DNA of 64,000 bases from Closterium sp. NIES-65 (GCA_948144175.1 CANXME010000062.1:434001-498000), one strand, 5' to 3'; positions 51,796 through 62,079 are shown, numbered from the stretch's first letter. Notes: generated by a model not told the origin, from the sequence alone. Program-made: numbers and translations.

Positions 51796-52535
51796 CAGGC
51801 TACTCGCGTTACACCACACTCTTCCCCTTGCGCAGCAAGGGTGATGTCACTGAGGTGTTGATCGACTGGATCCGCGCAGCTCGTCTCCAGCTCAGGAGGA
51901 GCTTCGGCTCGGACTTTCCTGTTCTGCGTCTGCACTCTGACCGAGGTGGAGAGTTCTCCTCTGGCCTTCTGCGAGCCTACTGTCGAGCACGAGGCATTCG
52001 CCAGACCTTAACGCTTCCGGACTCTCCACAGCAAATTGGGATTGCTGAGCGCCGCATTGGCATGGTCATGGACGTCGCTCGTACGTCCATGATGCATGCG
52101 GCTGCCCCCCATTTTCTGTGGCCGTTTGCAGTTCGGTACGCGGCGCATCAGATCAACCTTCACCGTTGGGTCTCCCGGCCGGAGACCTCCCTAGCTCTGC
52201 TGTGGACGGGGAAGGTCGGCGATGCGTCTGCGTTCCGTGTCTGGGGATCTCGGGCGTTTGTCCGCGACTTGTTTGCGGACAAGCTGTCCCTTCGTGCTGC
52301 TCCCTGTGTCTTCCTAGGCTTCCCCCCTAACGCACCAGGGTGGGAGTTCTACCACCCCTCCTCTCATCGTGTTCTGTCATCCCAGGACGTCACGTTCGAT
52401 GAGTCCGTCCCCTTCTACCGCCTCTTCCCCTACCGCACTCCTTCCCTCCCCCCGCCACCGCACTTCCTTGTGCCAGGTCCCCCCCCGGTAGACCCCCTTC
52501 CCCCTCAGGGTCCTGCCCCTTCAGGTGTGTCCTAG
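51796..52535 (+). pseudogene. CopA7 integrase core and tail
   Basis: Open from the frameshift to TAG 52533-52535. The second Asp is in LHSDRGGEFSSGLL, the Glu in IGIAERRIGMVMDVARTSM, and the C-terminal block in RDLFADKLSLRAAPCVFLGF. Together with the Asn at the first acidic position, the catalytic triad is incomplete. The TAG falls in SGVS-stop-VDAVEP. Flanking AG and the frame suggest a former Gln. Confidence 0.87.
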
Positions 52536-53270
52536 GTAGACGCAGTCGAGCCGGTCGAGGTTGCTGGTGACTCTGGTACTGCTGCGGGTGCTGAGCCTGG
52601 GGGTGCTGACTCTGGAGGTGCTGCGCGCGTGGGCACTGAGCCTGGGGGTGCTGAGCCTGGGGGTACTACGACTGGGGGTGCTGAGCTTGGGGGTGCTGAG
52701 CCTGGGGGTGCTGAGTCTGGGGGTGCTGAGCCTGGGGGTGCTGCGACTGGGGGTGCTGAGCCTGGGGGTGCTACGTCAGGAGGTGCTGAGCCAGGGGGTG
52801 CTGCTGAGACTGGAGTTGCGGAGCCTGCGGCCACTGGACCTCCCCTTCTGGCGTCTGGCGGTGCGGGGCCTGGAGGTTCTCCGGGTGCTTCGTCTCGGCG
52901 GGAGCCACTCTCTCCACAAGAGCTGCGCGAGTGGTTTGCTCGTCGCTAGAGACGTATTGCTGGAGCTGGAGCTTCTTCCGCCGCTGAGGGTTCTTGTGCC
53001 GCCGGTCCCGGAGCTGCTGGGCCTTCGGGTTCGCCTGGAGCTGGAGCTGCTGAGGGTGTTGGTGCTGAGACTGCTGCTGTCCTTCCTGGTGGTGGTCCTG
53101 CTGCGGGTGCGGCTGGTGCTGCTCGAGGTCCTGCAGCTGGAGGTGCTGTTGGCGCTGGTGCTGCCGCTGAGGGTGCTGGTGGTGTCCCTGCTGTGTCTGG
53201 AGTTGCCGCGCGGCCTCGGCCGTACTTTGTTCCGCTCCTGCAGCAGGTTCTTGGTCTTTCTCCTCCTGTA
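52536..53270 (+). pseudogene. CopA7 integrase-RT linker
   Basis: In the integrase frame: about 17 GGAEP-type pentapeptides from a 15-bp unit (52570-52810), then SSRREPLSPQELREWFARR (52890-52946). TAG 52947-52949 replaces the Trp seen in CopA2. Ala/Gly-rich text continues to PRPYFVPLLQQVLGL (about 53213-53260). The LREWF block mirrors PQQLREWY of gag at 50625-50660. A second, Leu-rich frame is also open but is a shadow. Confidence 0.83.
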
Positions 53271-53881
53271 GAGTGTCCACCGCTTGTCCAGTCACAGTCA
53301 CAGTTAGAGTCCGCCTCCCCACTTCTTGCTCCCTCTCCTTACACCGGTCCTACTGGAGGTCTTGCTGAGCGTCGTGAGCCTGCGTCTCGTCCCGCGTCGC
53401 CTGTTAGTACTGCTCGCGCTAGTGGTCGCGGTTTGCGTCAGCGTCCTCCTCCTGTCCCTGGCACGCACCGGATGTCTCTGCGTCCGTCTACTGCTCCTCT
53501 GCGTGCCCCTTTGCCTTCTCCTCCCGAGTCCTCTCTTCCTGCACTTGCCGACCCAGAGTCGGACTCTCTTCGTGCTGCCAGTCCTACTGTCACGCGTCTC
53601 CTTGCTACTGTCGTCACCGACCCCTCTTTTGAGTCCACTGCTGCGTCTGCGCTTGTTGCTGAGCTCGTCGACTTTGCTGCTCGCTGTCGTCTAGACTACG
53701 CTGCCAGTCTTGTTGCTGAGTCTGCGTTTGTCTGTCCTCCATCCGTCGGGGGTGAGTGTGCTCTTGGCACGGACGTCCTTGAGGACAAGCAGGAGGAGTT
53801 CCAGTGTCTGGCTGCTGCTTCACCTCATCTCGCGTCCGTACTACTTGCCCCTGAGGGAGACCCGGATGCACTAGACATCCC
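53271..53881 (+). pseudogene. CopA7 reverse transcriptase, 5' part before CopC2
   Basis: Continues the linker frame: SPYTGPTGGLAERREPASRP, TVVTDPSFESTAASALVAELVDFAA in pieces, CALGTDVLEDKQEEFQCLAAA, PEGDPDALDIP. The final ATCCC (53877-53881) is the CopC2 target duplication. The frame resumes at 60287 with TLRSYAEVVEGPYSS, as expected from CopA2 and CopA3. Confidence 0.9.
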
Positions 53882-54655
53882 TGTTGGATGCACGTCATTC
53901 TGAGTGCATGTCATCCTAACGTCTTGCCGAGTGCTCGTGCTATTTGTGCTTGCATGATTTGCATGAGCATATGTCATTATGCATGGCTGTTGGATATTGT
54001 CATCTCTGTGTTTTTTCTCCAAGTCTAAATGCTTGATCATGCAGGAGAAATCGAGAGCTTTCCAACGATACCAAGAACGCCTTATTCCGACCAAGATCAC
54101 CCAAGTTACAAGATTTCCAATACTTGGATTTCTAATTACCTTTTGGGGTTATATCACATTTGGGTGATTACTTGAGACATGACTATAAAGGGATCTTTGG
54201 TTGTGTGGTTAGGGAAGGCAACTTTGACTTTTGGATTGGGGTGGCTAGAAGTTTCTAGCATGGGTTGCAAATGTTGCAACACCTAGGCAAAATCCAACTA
54301 GATTGGATTTTGCATGTGACACCTCAAGGACCTCATGATGAGGGTTGCATCCTTGCTGCTAGGAAGGTTCCTACCATCCTTCCCTAGCTCTTGGAGAACC
54401 CCTTCCCTCTCATGGTTCTCTTGGAGGTTCCCAACTCCAACTTCCTATGCCTACATGCTTGTACTTCCTCTACCATTCTAGTCATGCGGCTACTGGACGT
54501 TTTTACTTGGTTCTCACTCTATAGACCATCTTAACGACTGATTCAACTTGGAGATGGTAGCTAAGCCTAAGGCGCAACTTTCTACTGAGCGGATTTGCGT
54601 TTAGTTGAGTAATAAGTTCGTCTTAAGCTCTCAAAGTGACGGATCTCGAACAACA
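53882..54655 (+). repeat. CopC2 5' LTR
   Basis: 774 bp, TGTTGGATGCACG to GAACAACA, with perfect TGTTG/CAACA ends. TATAAAGGG near 54183-54191 is a good TATA-box candidate, and the same word occurs in the 3' copy (59815-59823). Confidence 0.95.
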
Positions 54656-54891
54656 AGTGGTATCTGAGCGGGTAGTTGACTTCGAGACGACGAACCGTCG
54701 TGAATCCTCAACTAATGATGTCGAGTGAGACCATTTTCTAGTAGCTCTGCTTGCGAACTTTCGATTGGTGATCAAACCGCGTTCTAATTTGAAGTATTCT
54801 GTCCGCGACGGCGTTTTTGGTAGATTCGAAATTTCTGGCAGAATTCTCTCCAAACGATTTCTCAAGTTTCCACCGTTCATAAGGCCTCAAT
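54656..54891 (+). promoter_or_regulatory. CopC2 primer-binding site and leader
   Basis: AG spacer, then TGGTATCTGAGCGGG (54658-54672), an initiator-Met-type PBS with one change. The remaining leader is short, without repeats, in contrast to family A, and ends at the gag-pol ATG. Confidence 0.82.
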
Positions 54892-57084
54892 ATGGTTGGT
54901 ACGAACTCCGGAGGTGCTAGTGGCGAGATGGATAGAAGTAGAGAGGCTGGAGAGCAGGGGGGAGTTGCTGGTGGAGGAGTGGGGACTCACCAACCAGCGA
55001 ACCCTACGCTACCTACGTCTACTACACCATCTCCAACAACCGTGGATCCCGTGAAGGTGTTCTCTATTGAGAAATTCATGGGGGAGGACTACGAGCACTG
55101 GAGCTTCCGCATGAGGCTGATGTACACCCAATACAAACTATTGGATCTGGTGGAGGGGAAGGAGAAGATGCCGGAGGCCGCGGAGCTGAAAGGAGCGTGG
55201 ATGAAGCGATCGTTCGATGCGTACATGCTCATGGTGCAAGCGGTTGGCGGACGACAACTTGACCACATCAAGGACCTCTTGGGTGATCCAGAGTGTGGCC
55301 CCAAGGCTTGGAGGAAGCTTCTGGATGTGCACTCACCGACACATGCTACCGGCATCGTGCTACTCGCGCGGCGGCTGCGCGACATCAAGTTCGTTGATGG
55401 AGAGCCGATGCAACCGGTGTTGGATGAGATGCGGGACATCTTCACGAAGCTCCAAGGAGGCGGTGTGGTGTACCCGGAGCTCGTGCAATGCGTGGAGATT
55501 GTGATACGGCTGCCGGAGTCGTGGTCTGCCCTAGCGATCAACCTCAACTCCCAACAACCCCAATGGAGCGTGGATTACATTCGCGCGCTCATCCTAGAGG
55601 AGGACTTGCGGCGGCGGAGTGTGGAGCGCTCGGAGGAGGGGGCTGGCTATGGAGTTGGAGGTGGAAAGAGTGGCTTCAAGAAGAAGTGGAAGGGCAAAAA
55701 CAAGGACAACCCTAAGGAGGATGGCGGCGGGGGTCAAGGGGAGGTGTTCTTCTACTGCAAGAAGCGCGGACATCGTTGGCGGAAGTGCTACCAACGACCC
55801 AAGGATTGGACCCCGCCTTCATTGAGCAACCTGCATGGTGGCAAGAGGAGTGGGGGAGTCATGGGAGCTAGTGGAGAGGAGAAGGAGGAGGAGAAAGGCG
55901 GCAAATCTGAGGAGCGGAAGGCCGGGCTCTTCTTTTTCGTGAACCAAGACGCAACCGACCTCGCTATGGCTGCCAAGGTTCTCCTACACCCCCTCACCCA
56001 TTGGGAAATTTACTCGGGAAGCTCCTGGCACATGACTCCTCGTGCGGACCTACTCGATGAGATTCAGCCCGCACCTATCTCTACGGTCACATCCGCGACG
56101 GGCGCCAAGGCCAAGGTCATGGGCATGGGATGCGCCAAGTTCATGGGAGCGGATGGAGAGCTCGTGGGGCTGAAGAATGTGCTGTGGGTGCCGGACTTGT
56201 GCGCGAACCTGATTTCTACCGGCCGGTTGGGAGATGCGGGTGTGAACACCGAGACGATTGGCTCGGAGCGCTATCGTGCTTACAACGATGAGCGCCTCAT
56301 TTGGGACCTGCAGTGGAAGGGAGATGTCCACAATCGGATGTGGCAGATCCCGGTCCTCCCTTGGCAGAAATCGGGCAAGGCGGCAGCGGCGGCATCTATG
56401 GAGGAGAGTGTCACCGAGGAGGAGCAGCAAGGTGTGCAAGGAGAGGAGCTGATTGGAGGAAGCGCGGCGGTGAAGGCGTCGGCTACCTCGGGCCAAGCGG
56501 ATTGGGAGACTTGGCATCGGCGGCTCGCACACGTGGCTGTTTCAACACTGGAGGTGATGCATAAGGAGAAGTGCGTGCATGGGCTGCAACTGCAAGGAGA
56601 TGGCGCTCACTATGGCAGCTGCGAGGCGTCCATGCAAAACAAGTTTGCGCGGTTCCCGTTTCCACGTGCGGTGGGATCAGCGAAGGCGCCGCTGGAGGTG
56701 GTGCACATGGACCTGGTGGGTCCTATGAGGACTGAGGGGACTGGGGGAGTGCTGTACTTCCTTACCATGGTGGACGAATGGAGCCGTTTCACGTGGGCGC
56801 GTCCCTTGTCTAAGAAGAGCGATGCTGCAGCGGCGATCAAGGAGGATTGGTTGCCGATGGTGGAGCGGCAAGCGATGCGGCTGGTGAAGGTGCTGAGGAG
56901 CGACCGAGGTGGAGAGTTTCTTGGAGCGGAATTCACCAAGTTCCTCAAGAGAAATGGCATCCGACATCAGCTGACCTGCCCTGGAACACCGCAGCAGAAC
57001 GGCATTGCTGAGCGTGCCAACCGGACCATTGGCGAGGCGGCTAAGACCTTGTTGGGGGCTGCTGGGATGCCCTACAAGTTCTAG
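54892..57084 (+). CDS. CopC2 gag-protease-integrase, ended by TAG
   Basis: 730 residues. Gag spans residues about 40-240 (FSIEKFMGEDYEHWSFRMRL, IVIRLPESWSALAINLN). The knuckle FYCKKRGHRWRKC at about 285 lacks the first Cys of CX2CX4HX4C. The protease motif near 372 reads IYSGSSWHMT, with Tyr replacing the catalytic Asp kept by CopC1. GAG-pre-integrase has both His (WHRRLAHV, about 540), but the second Cys of the pair is Ser (CEAS, about 574). The integrase triad is present: MDLVGPM (about 606), RSDRGGEF (about 669), GIAERAN (about 706). TAG 57082-57084 replaces the Trp of the YFWPD-type motif seen in CopC1. Confidence 0.9.
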   Translation: MVGTNSGGASGEMDRSREAGEQGGVAGGGVGTHQPANPTLPTSTTPSPTTVDPVKVFSIEKFMGEDYEHWSFRMRLMYTQYKLLDLVEGKEKMPEAAELKGAWMKRSFDAYMLMVQAVGGRQLDHIKDLLGDPECGPKAWRKLLDVHSPTHATGIVLLARRLRDIKFVDGEPMQPVLDEMRDIFTKLQGGGVVYPELVQCVEIVIRLPESWSALAINLNSQQPQWSVDYIRALILEEDLRRRSVERSEEGAGYGVGGGKSGFKKKWKGKNKDNPKEDGGGGQGEVFFYCKKRGHRWRKCYQRPKDWTPPSLSNLHGGKRSGGVMGASGEEKEEEKGGKSEERKAGLFFFVNQDATDLAMAAKVLLHPLTHWEIYSGSSWHMTPRADLLDEIQPAPISTVTSATGAKAKVMGMGCAKFMGADGELVGLKNVLWVPDLCANLISTGRLGDAGVNTETIGSERYRAYNDERLIWDLQWKGDVHNRMWQIPVLPWQKSGKAAAAASMEESVTEEEQQGVQGEELIGGSAAVKASATSGQADWETWHRRLAHVAVSTLEVMHKEKCVHGLQLQGDGAHYGSCEASMQNKFARFPFPRAVGSAKAPLEVVHMDLVGPMRTEGTGGVLYFLTMVDEWSRFTWARPLSKKSDAAAAIKEDWLPMVERQAMRLVKVLRSDRGGEFLGAEFTKFLKRNGIRHQLTCPGTPQQNGIAERANRTIGEAAKTLLGAAGMPYKF

Positions 57085-59412
57085 CCTGATGCCGTTCGCC
57101 ATGTCATCACGGTCAAGAACAGGGTCTTGACTCATGTTGGCGACAACCATTGGGTGCTGTACGAGCGTTGGCTTGGGAAGAAGCCATCCATTAACATGTT
57201 GCGGGTATGGGGCTGCATGGGGCTTGTGATGGTGCCTAAGGAGCAGAGGCACAAGCTGGAAGTTGCTGCTGTGTGGGCTGTCCATCTTGGGATGGCTCCT
57301 GACTCGAAGGGGTGGCTGATGTGGGACCCCAAGAGCAAGAGGACGCTCGTCAGTCGTGACGTCAAGTTTTTGGAGGACGTCATGTACAAGGTTTGGCAGC
57401 AGCACCAGCAGGTGCAGATTGGTTTGCGTCTGCAGGAGATTGAGCGGTCTGCAGTGGAGGAGGTTCAGCTGCACCTTGAGGATCTCCCTGGGTCAGAGCT
57501 GACCAGTGACCACAGTGGCGGTGGTGAGCAGCAAATTTATGGTCCTGCTGCGGAGGAGGGGTTGGAGGATGAGTCGGCACGTGTGGACTCACCATCTCAG
57601 CCCGAGCTTGCAACAAACGCCAAGGTCACCAAGAGGAGTGTGCAGAGAGGAGCTTCACCACATGGGCAACAGATTGCAACCCGCGAGAAGAGAGTGGCAG
57701 CAGCACCCTCAAGGCTGAAGTATAGCCATTTGGGAGGACCCAAGCAAGGTGCCATGGCGGTTCAGGCGGATGAGGGAGAGGATGAGGAGATGGCGTTCTG
57801 TTTCTTCACACCTTTGCTTGGAGAACCAGCCACAGTGGAGGAGGCATTGAATGGACCCCAAAAGGAGGAGTGGAAGGCTGCCATGGATGCGGAGTTCAAT
57901 AGTCTCATTGAGAATGGGACTTGGGAGCTTGTTGAGTTACTCGAGGGGCGACGGCCGATCAGCAGCAAGTGGGTCTTCAAAGTGAAGAGTGGTGCTGATG
58001 GTGCGTTGGAGCGGTTCAAGAGCCGCTTGGTCGCCAAGGGATTTCAGCAGAAGGAGAAGGTCGGCTTCGGGGAGATCTTCGCTCCCGTTGCTAAGCCAAT
58101 GACATTGAGGACTTTGATGGCTGGCGCAGCTGTGAAGGGATGGCACGTGAAGCAGATGGATATCACCACTGCGTTCCTCAATGGAATACTGCTGGAGGAT
58201 ATCTACATGGCGCAGCCCGACGGCTATGAGGATGGGACCAGCCGGATGTGCAAGCTTAAGAAGGCCATCTATGGCCTTAAGCAAGCGCCCAGGTGTTGGT
58301 ACGAGAAGCTGGAGGAGGTGCTGCTGGGTGGAGGCTTCAAGACGTCCCAGGCGGATCACAGCTTGTTTCTGCTTGGAGAGGGGGAGCAGCTGCTTTTGCT
58401 GCTGGTGTATGTGGATGACATACTGCTGTTCTCACCTTCCATGGAGCAGATTGAGAGGACACAGAAGCTGCTGATGGACAACTTCAAGTGCAAGATGCTG
58501 GGGGATGTCCACTACTACTTGGGGCTGCAGATTGAGAGGGATGTTGAGAGGAGGTGGCTGAAGGTGCATCAGTCACACTACATCTCTGGTGTCATGGAGC
58601 GGTATGGTGTGACTGGGGGTTGCACTCTGATGACACCGTTCCCTGCAGGCTTCAAAGTGAAGAAGGCAGCTGAGGAGGATGATGTGCTCGAGGATGAGCA
58701 GCAGAATGAGTACCAGTCACTCGTTGGGAGTGTGATGTATGCAGCTGTGCATACGCGACCTGATGCTTCGTTCGGTGTGGGGCAGCTGGCCAGAGTTGTG
58801 CAGCGGCCCACTGAGGAGCAGTTGGAGGTGGCAAAGCGCTTGGTGCGCTACCTTGGATCAACGGCATCTGCTGGTGTTCAGTTTTCAGCTGGCGGCCAGC
58901 TGAAACAGATTGGAGCAGATGGGGTCACGCCTGGTACCTTGAAGCTGTCGTGCTTCACCGACGCCACATGGGCCTCAGAGGATGAGGATCAGTCATCGGT
59001 TGGCGGCTATGTGTGCATGGTCGGAGGTGGACCAGTGAGCTGGAGGTCCAAGAAGCAGAGTGAGATTGCTCAGTCTTCCGGAGAGGCAGAGTACATGGCG
59101 ATGTACCATGCCATCAAGGAGATCGTGCTCCTGAGGAAGCTGTTGGAGGACATGGGAGCTGAACAGGAGGGACCTACACCACTTTTCTCCGACAGCGAGG
59201 CTGCTATTGGCATGGCCAATAACACTATTCTGAATGGGCTAAACAAGCACATGAAGGTTAACTGGCACTGGGTGAGGCAGATGGTGAAGGAGGGAGCTGT
59301 TGAGCTTCACCATGTGAAGGCCAGCAAGCAGGCGGCAGATTTTCTCACCAAGAGACTTCCCCAGAGCGCACATTGGAAGTGTGCTAAGATGTGTGGCATG
59401 GCATTGCACTAG
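57085..59412 (+). CDS. CopC2 integrase tail, reverse transcriptase and RNase H
   Basis: Same frame as the preceding gag-pol part. The first internal Met is at 57127, but this is a continuation and not a separate gene. Integrase C terminus (RWLGKKPSINMLRVWGCMG) leads to an acidic linker. RT has ISSKWVFKVKSGADGALERF, TTAFLNGILLEDIYMAQPDG and the active site LVYVDDILLFS (about residue 426 from 57127). RNase H has FTDATWASEDEDQSSVGGY, SSGEAEYMAMY and FSDSEAAIGMAN. It ends DFLTKRLPQSAHWKCAKMCGMALH at TAG. No frame damage is visible in 2.3 kb, so this part could still encode active RT if translated. Confidence 0.92.
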   Translation, partial: PDAVRHVITVKNRVLTHVGDNHWVLYERWLGKKPSINMLRVWGCMGLVMVPKEQRHKLEVAAVWAVHLGMAPDSKGWLMWDPKSKRTLVSRDVKFLEDVMYKVWQQHQQVQIGLRLQEIERSAVEEVQLHLEDLPGSELTSDHSGGGEQQIYGPAAEEGLEDESARVDSPSQPELATNAKVTKRSVQRGASPHGQQIATREKRVAAAPSRLKYSHLGGPKQGAMAVQADEGEDEEMAFCFFTPLLGEPATVEEALNGPQKEEWKAAMDAEFNSLIENGTWELVELLEGRRPISSKWVFKVKSGADGALERFKSRLVAKGFQQKEKVGFGEIFAPVAKPMTLRTLMAGAAVKGWHVKQMDITTAFLNGILLEDIYMAQPDGYEDGTSRMCKLKKAIYGLKQAPRCWYEKLEEVLLGGGFKTSQADHSLFLLGEGEQLLLLLVYVDDILLFSPSMEQIERTQKLLMDNFKCKMLGDVHYYLGLQIERDVERRWLKVHQSHYISGVMERYGVTGGCTLMTPFPAGFKVKKAAEEDDVLEDEQQNEYQSLVGSVMYAAVHTRPDASFGVGQLARVVQRPTEEQLEVAKRLVRYLGSTASAGVQFSAGGQLKQIGADGVTPGTLKLSCFTDATWASEDEDQSSVGGYVCMVGGGPVSWRSKKQSEIAQSSGEAEYMAMYHAIKEIVLLRKLLEDMGAEQEGPTPLFSDSEAAIGMANNTILNGLNKHMKVNWHWVRQMVKEGAVELHHVKASKQAADFLTKRLPQSAHWKCAKMCGMALH

Positions 59413-60286
59413 TGTGGGCAGCAGTGTCATGAGTGCATGTGTGATTATGTGCATGAAAGTTAGCATTTGTGTGACTGTGTGTGCATGCAGTCCGTTAGTC
59501 TGAGGGGAAGTTTGTTGGATGCACGTCATTCTGAGTGTATGTCATCCTAACGTCCTGCCGAGTGCTCGTGCTATTTGTGCTTGCATGATTTGCATGAGCA
59601 TATGTCATTATGCATGGCTGTTGGATATTGTCATCTCTGTGTTTTTTCTCCAAGTCTAAATGCTTGATCATGCAGGAGAAATCCAGAGCTTTCCAACGAT
59701 ACCAAGATCGCCTTATTCCGACCAAGATCGCCCAAGTTACAAGATTTCCAATACTTGGATTTCTAATTACCTTTTGGGGTTATATCTAATTTGGGTGATT
59801 ACTTGGGACATGACTATAAAGGGATCTTTGGTTGGTTGGTTAGGGAAGGCAACTTTGACTTTTAGATAGGGGTGGCTAGAAGTTTCTAGCATGGGTTGCA
59901 AATGTTGCAGCACCTAGGCAAAATCCAACTAGATTGGATTTTGCATGTGACACCTCAAGGACCTCATGATGAGGGTTGCATCCTTGCTGCTAGGAAGGTT
60001 CCTACCATCCTTCCCTAGCTCTTGGAGAACCCCTTCCCTCTCATGGTTCTCTTGGAGGTTCCCAACTCCAACTTCCTATGCCTAGATGCTTGTACTTCCT
60101 CTACCATTCTAGTCATGCGGCTACGGGACGTTTTTACTTGGTTCTCACTCTATAGACCATCTTAACGACTGATTCAACTTGGAGATGGTAGCTAAGCCTA
60201 AGACGCAACTTTCTACCGAGCGGATTTGCGTTTAGTTGAGTTATAAGTTCGTCTTAAGCTCTCAAAGTGACGGATCTTGAACAACA
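59413..60286 (+). repeat. CopC2 polypurine tract and 3' LTR
   Basis: A 3' UTR of about 100 bp carries TGTGTG words. CTGAGGGGAAGTT (59500-59512) is the polypurine tract, and the 774-bp LTR runs 59513-60286. The LTR repeats 53882-54655 with about 19 substitutions and no indels that I noticed. Confidence 0.94.
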
Positions 60287-61052
60287 ATCCCGACTCTGCG
60301 CTCTTACGCGGAGGTCGTAGAGGGTCCCTACTCCTCTTAGTGGCAGGCAGCTATGGATGGAGAGATGGCTTCCTGGAAGTCCACAGGCACCTACGTTGAC
60401 GCGGTTCCCCCTCCTGGGGCGAACATTGTCAGTGGCATGTGGATTTTCAGGGTGAAGCGGTTGCCAAGTTCTCCGCCTGTCTTCAAGGCGCGTTACGTGG
60501 CTCAAGGCTTCAGTCAGCAGCAGGGAGTTGACTACTTTCAGACCTTCTCTCCCACCCCGAAGATGACCACTCTTCGGGTGCTGCTGCACATAGCCGCTCA
60601 GCGCGACTACGAGCTCCACTCTCTTGACTTCAGCACTGCTTTCTTGCAGGGTAGCCTGCACGAGGAGATCTGGCTGCGCCGTCCACCTGGCTTCACTGGG
60701 ACTTTCCCTCCTGGCACCCAGTGGAGCCTCCGACGGCCACTCTACGGTCTCCGCCAGGCACCGCGTGAGTGGCACGACACAGTGAGGACTACGCTTGCGG
60801 CTCTTGGGTTTACTCCCTCTACTGCTGACCCGTCGTTGTTTCTGTGCACCGACACTTCTCTGCCGCCGTTCTACATCCTCGTGTACGTCGACGACTTGGT
60901 CTTTGCCACAGCGGACACTGCTGGTCGCCTACGTGAAGTCCGAGCTGCAGAAGAGACACACGTGCACAGACCTGGGTGAACTGCGCAGCTACCTTGGCTT
61001 GCAGATCACTCGGGACAGAGCACGCCGCACCATTACCTTGACTTAGTCACAC
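60287..61052 (+). pseudogene. CopA7 reverse transcriptase, 3' part
   Basis: Starts in the ATCCC duplication. RSYAEVVEGPYSS is followed by TAG 60338-60340, a likely former Gln. GMWIFRVKRLPSSPPVFKARYVAQGF, LLHIAAQRDYELHSLDFSTAFLQGS in pieces, and LYGLRQAPREWHDTV lead to the catalytic ILVYVDDLVFAT (about 60875-60910). A frameshift near 60930 moves to YVKSELQKRHTCTDLGELRSYLGLQITRD, ended by TAG 61044-61046, where CopA4 has Gln (LNQSHM). Confidence 0.9.
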
Positions 61053-61865
61053 ATGGTGCAGCAGGTCCTTCAGCGCTTCGGCTTCACGTACTCCTCGCCT
61101 CAGGCCACTCCTCTGTCTACTCGCCACTCGCTCTCAGCTCTGCCTTTGGATGAGTCCGTAGAGTCGAGTGGCCCGTACCCAGAGCTTGTTGGCTGCCTCA
61201 TGTACCTGATGACCTGCACACGACCTGACCTTGCATACCCTCTTAGCATTCTTGCACGCTATGTTGCTCCTGGGAGACACCGACCAGAGCACATGGCTGC
61301 AGCGAAGAGGGTGTTGCGCTACTTGTGCAGTACGTCGGGCATGGGGCTAGTGCTTGGAGGGCGGAGTCCTGTGGTCCTCACTGGGCATGCGGACGCTTCT
61401 TGGGCTGACGACCAGGCTACTCAGCGGTCGTCACAGGGTTACACCTTCAGTCTTGGTTCCGGCTCTGTTTCGTGGCGGGCTACTCGCTCGTCTTCTGTTC
61501 TCGGCTCCAGTTGTGAGGCTGAGATCTACGCCGGGGCCATGGCTGCTCAGGAGCTACGTTGGCTCACCTACCTGCTGACTGACCTTGGAGAGCCGCCTCG
61601 TTCTCCTCCAATGCTGTACGTAGACAACAAGGCCATGCTGGCCTTGTGTCGAGAGCAGCGCCTGGAGCACAGAACGAAGCACATTGCTCTTCGCTACTTT
61701 CTTGCTCGTGAGCTTAAGCAGCGTGGTCAGTTGCGACTTGCGTACGTGGCCTCTGAGGCCAACACTGCTGATGTTTTCACCAAGGCACTTCCGCCTTGTG
61801 ATCATCAGCGCTTCTGCATTCAGCTGGGACTTGTTCCTGTCTTACCTCACTTGCTCACCTCTTGA
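61053..61865 (+). pseudogene. CopA7 RNase H
   Basis: 270 residues open. VGCLMYLMTCTRPDLAYPLSILARYV is followed by RNase H with HADASWADDQATQRSSQGYTF (Asp), SSCEAEIYAGAMAAQELRWL (Glu), and LYVDNKAMLALCRE (Asp). The C terminus SEANTADVFTKALPPCDHQRFC is the piece that CopA2 retains after its deletion. The acidic residues are intact. It degrades RNA in RNA-DNA hybrids during reverse transcription. Confidence 0.9.
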
Positions 61866-62079
61866 TCTTACTTGTACTCTTGCATATATATATATACCTG
61901 CTCTTGCTTGTTTAGTGTTATATATATGTGTGCACTCCTGCATGTGAACTGGCCTTGTGGCCTTGACCTTATGCTCGGAGTTTGTGGTGACTTTGTGATC
62001 CACCCTGAGCTTGCTTTGCTTTGCTTTGCTTGACTGGTCTTGTGACCCCTTGTTCTCCCCCACTTTGCCTATGGGGGTG
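61866..62079 (+). other. CopA7 3' UTR and polypurine tract
   Basis: TATATATATATA at 61884-61895, a TTGCT repeat near 62010-62031, CTTGTTCTCCCCCAC and the tract ATGGGGGTG (62071-62079). It closely matches CopA2 4439-4637 on the opposite strand. Confidence 0.78.

Larger units (their letters stand above)
53882..60286 (+). mobile_element. CopC2: Ty1/copia retrotransposon, family C, nearly intact, inserted in CopA7 RT
   Basis: 6405 bp with 774-bp LTRs, a PBS, a single gag-pol frame (54892-59412) with one stop, a PPT and an exact ATCCC target duplication (53877-53881 and 60287-60291). I count about 19 LTR differences by eye. It is related to CopC1. It is the youngest layer of this nest by position and the best preserved coding copy in the window, though three zinc or catalytic motifs carry substitutions. 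Confidence 0.95.

Noticed and set aside
57127..59412. Independent gene starting at Met 57127
   Set aside because: It is in the same frame as the upstream gag-integrase part and begins inside integrase. The apparent start results only from the TAG at 57082.
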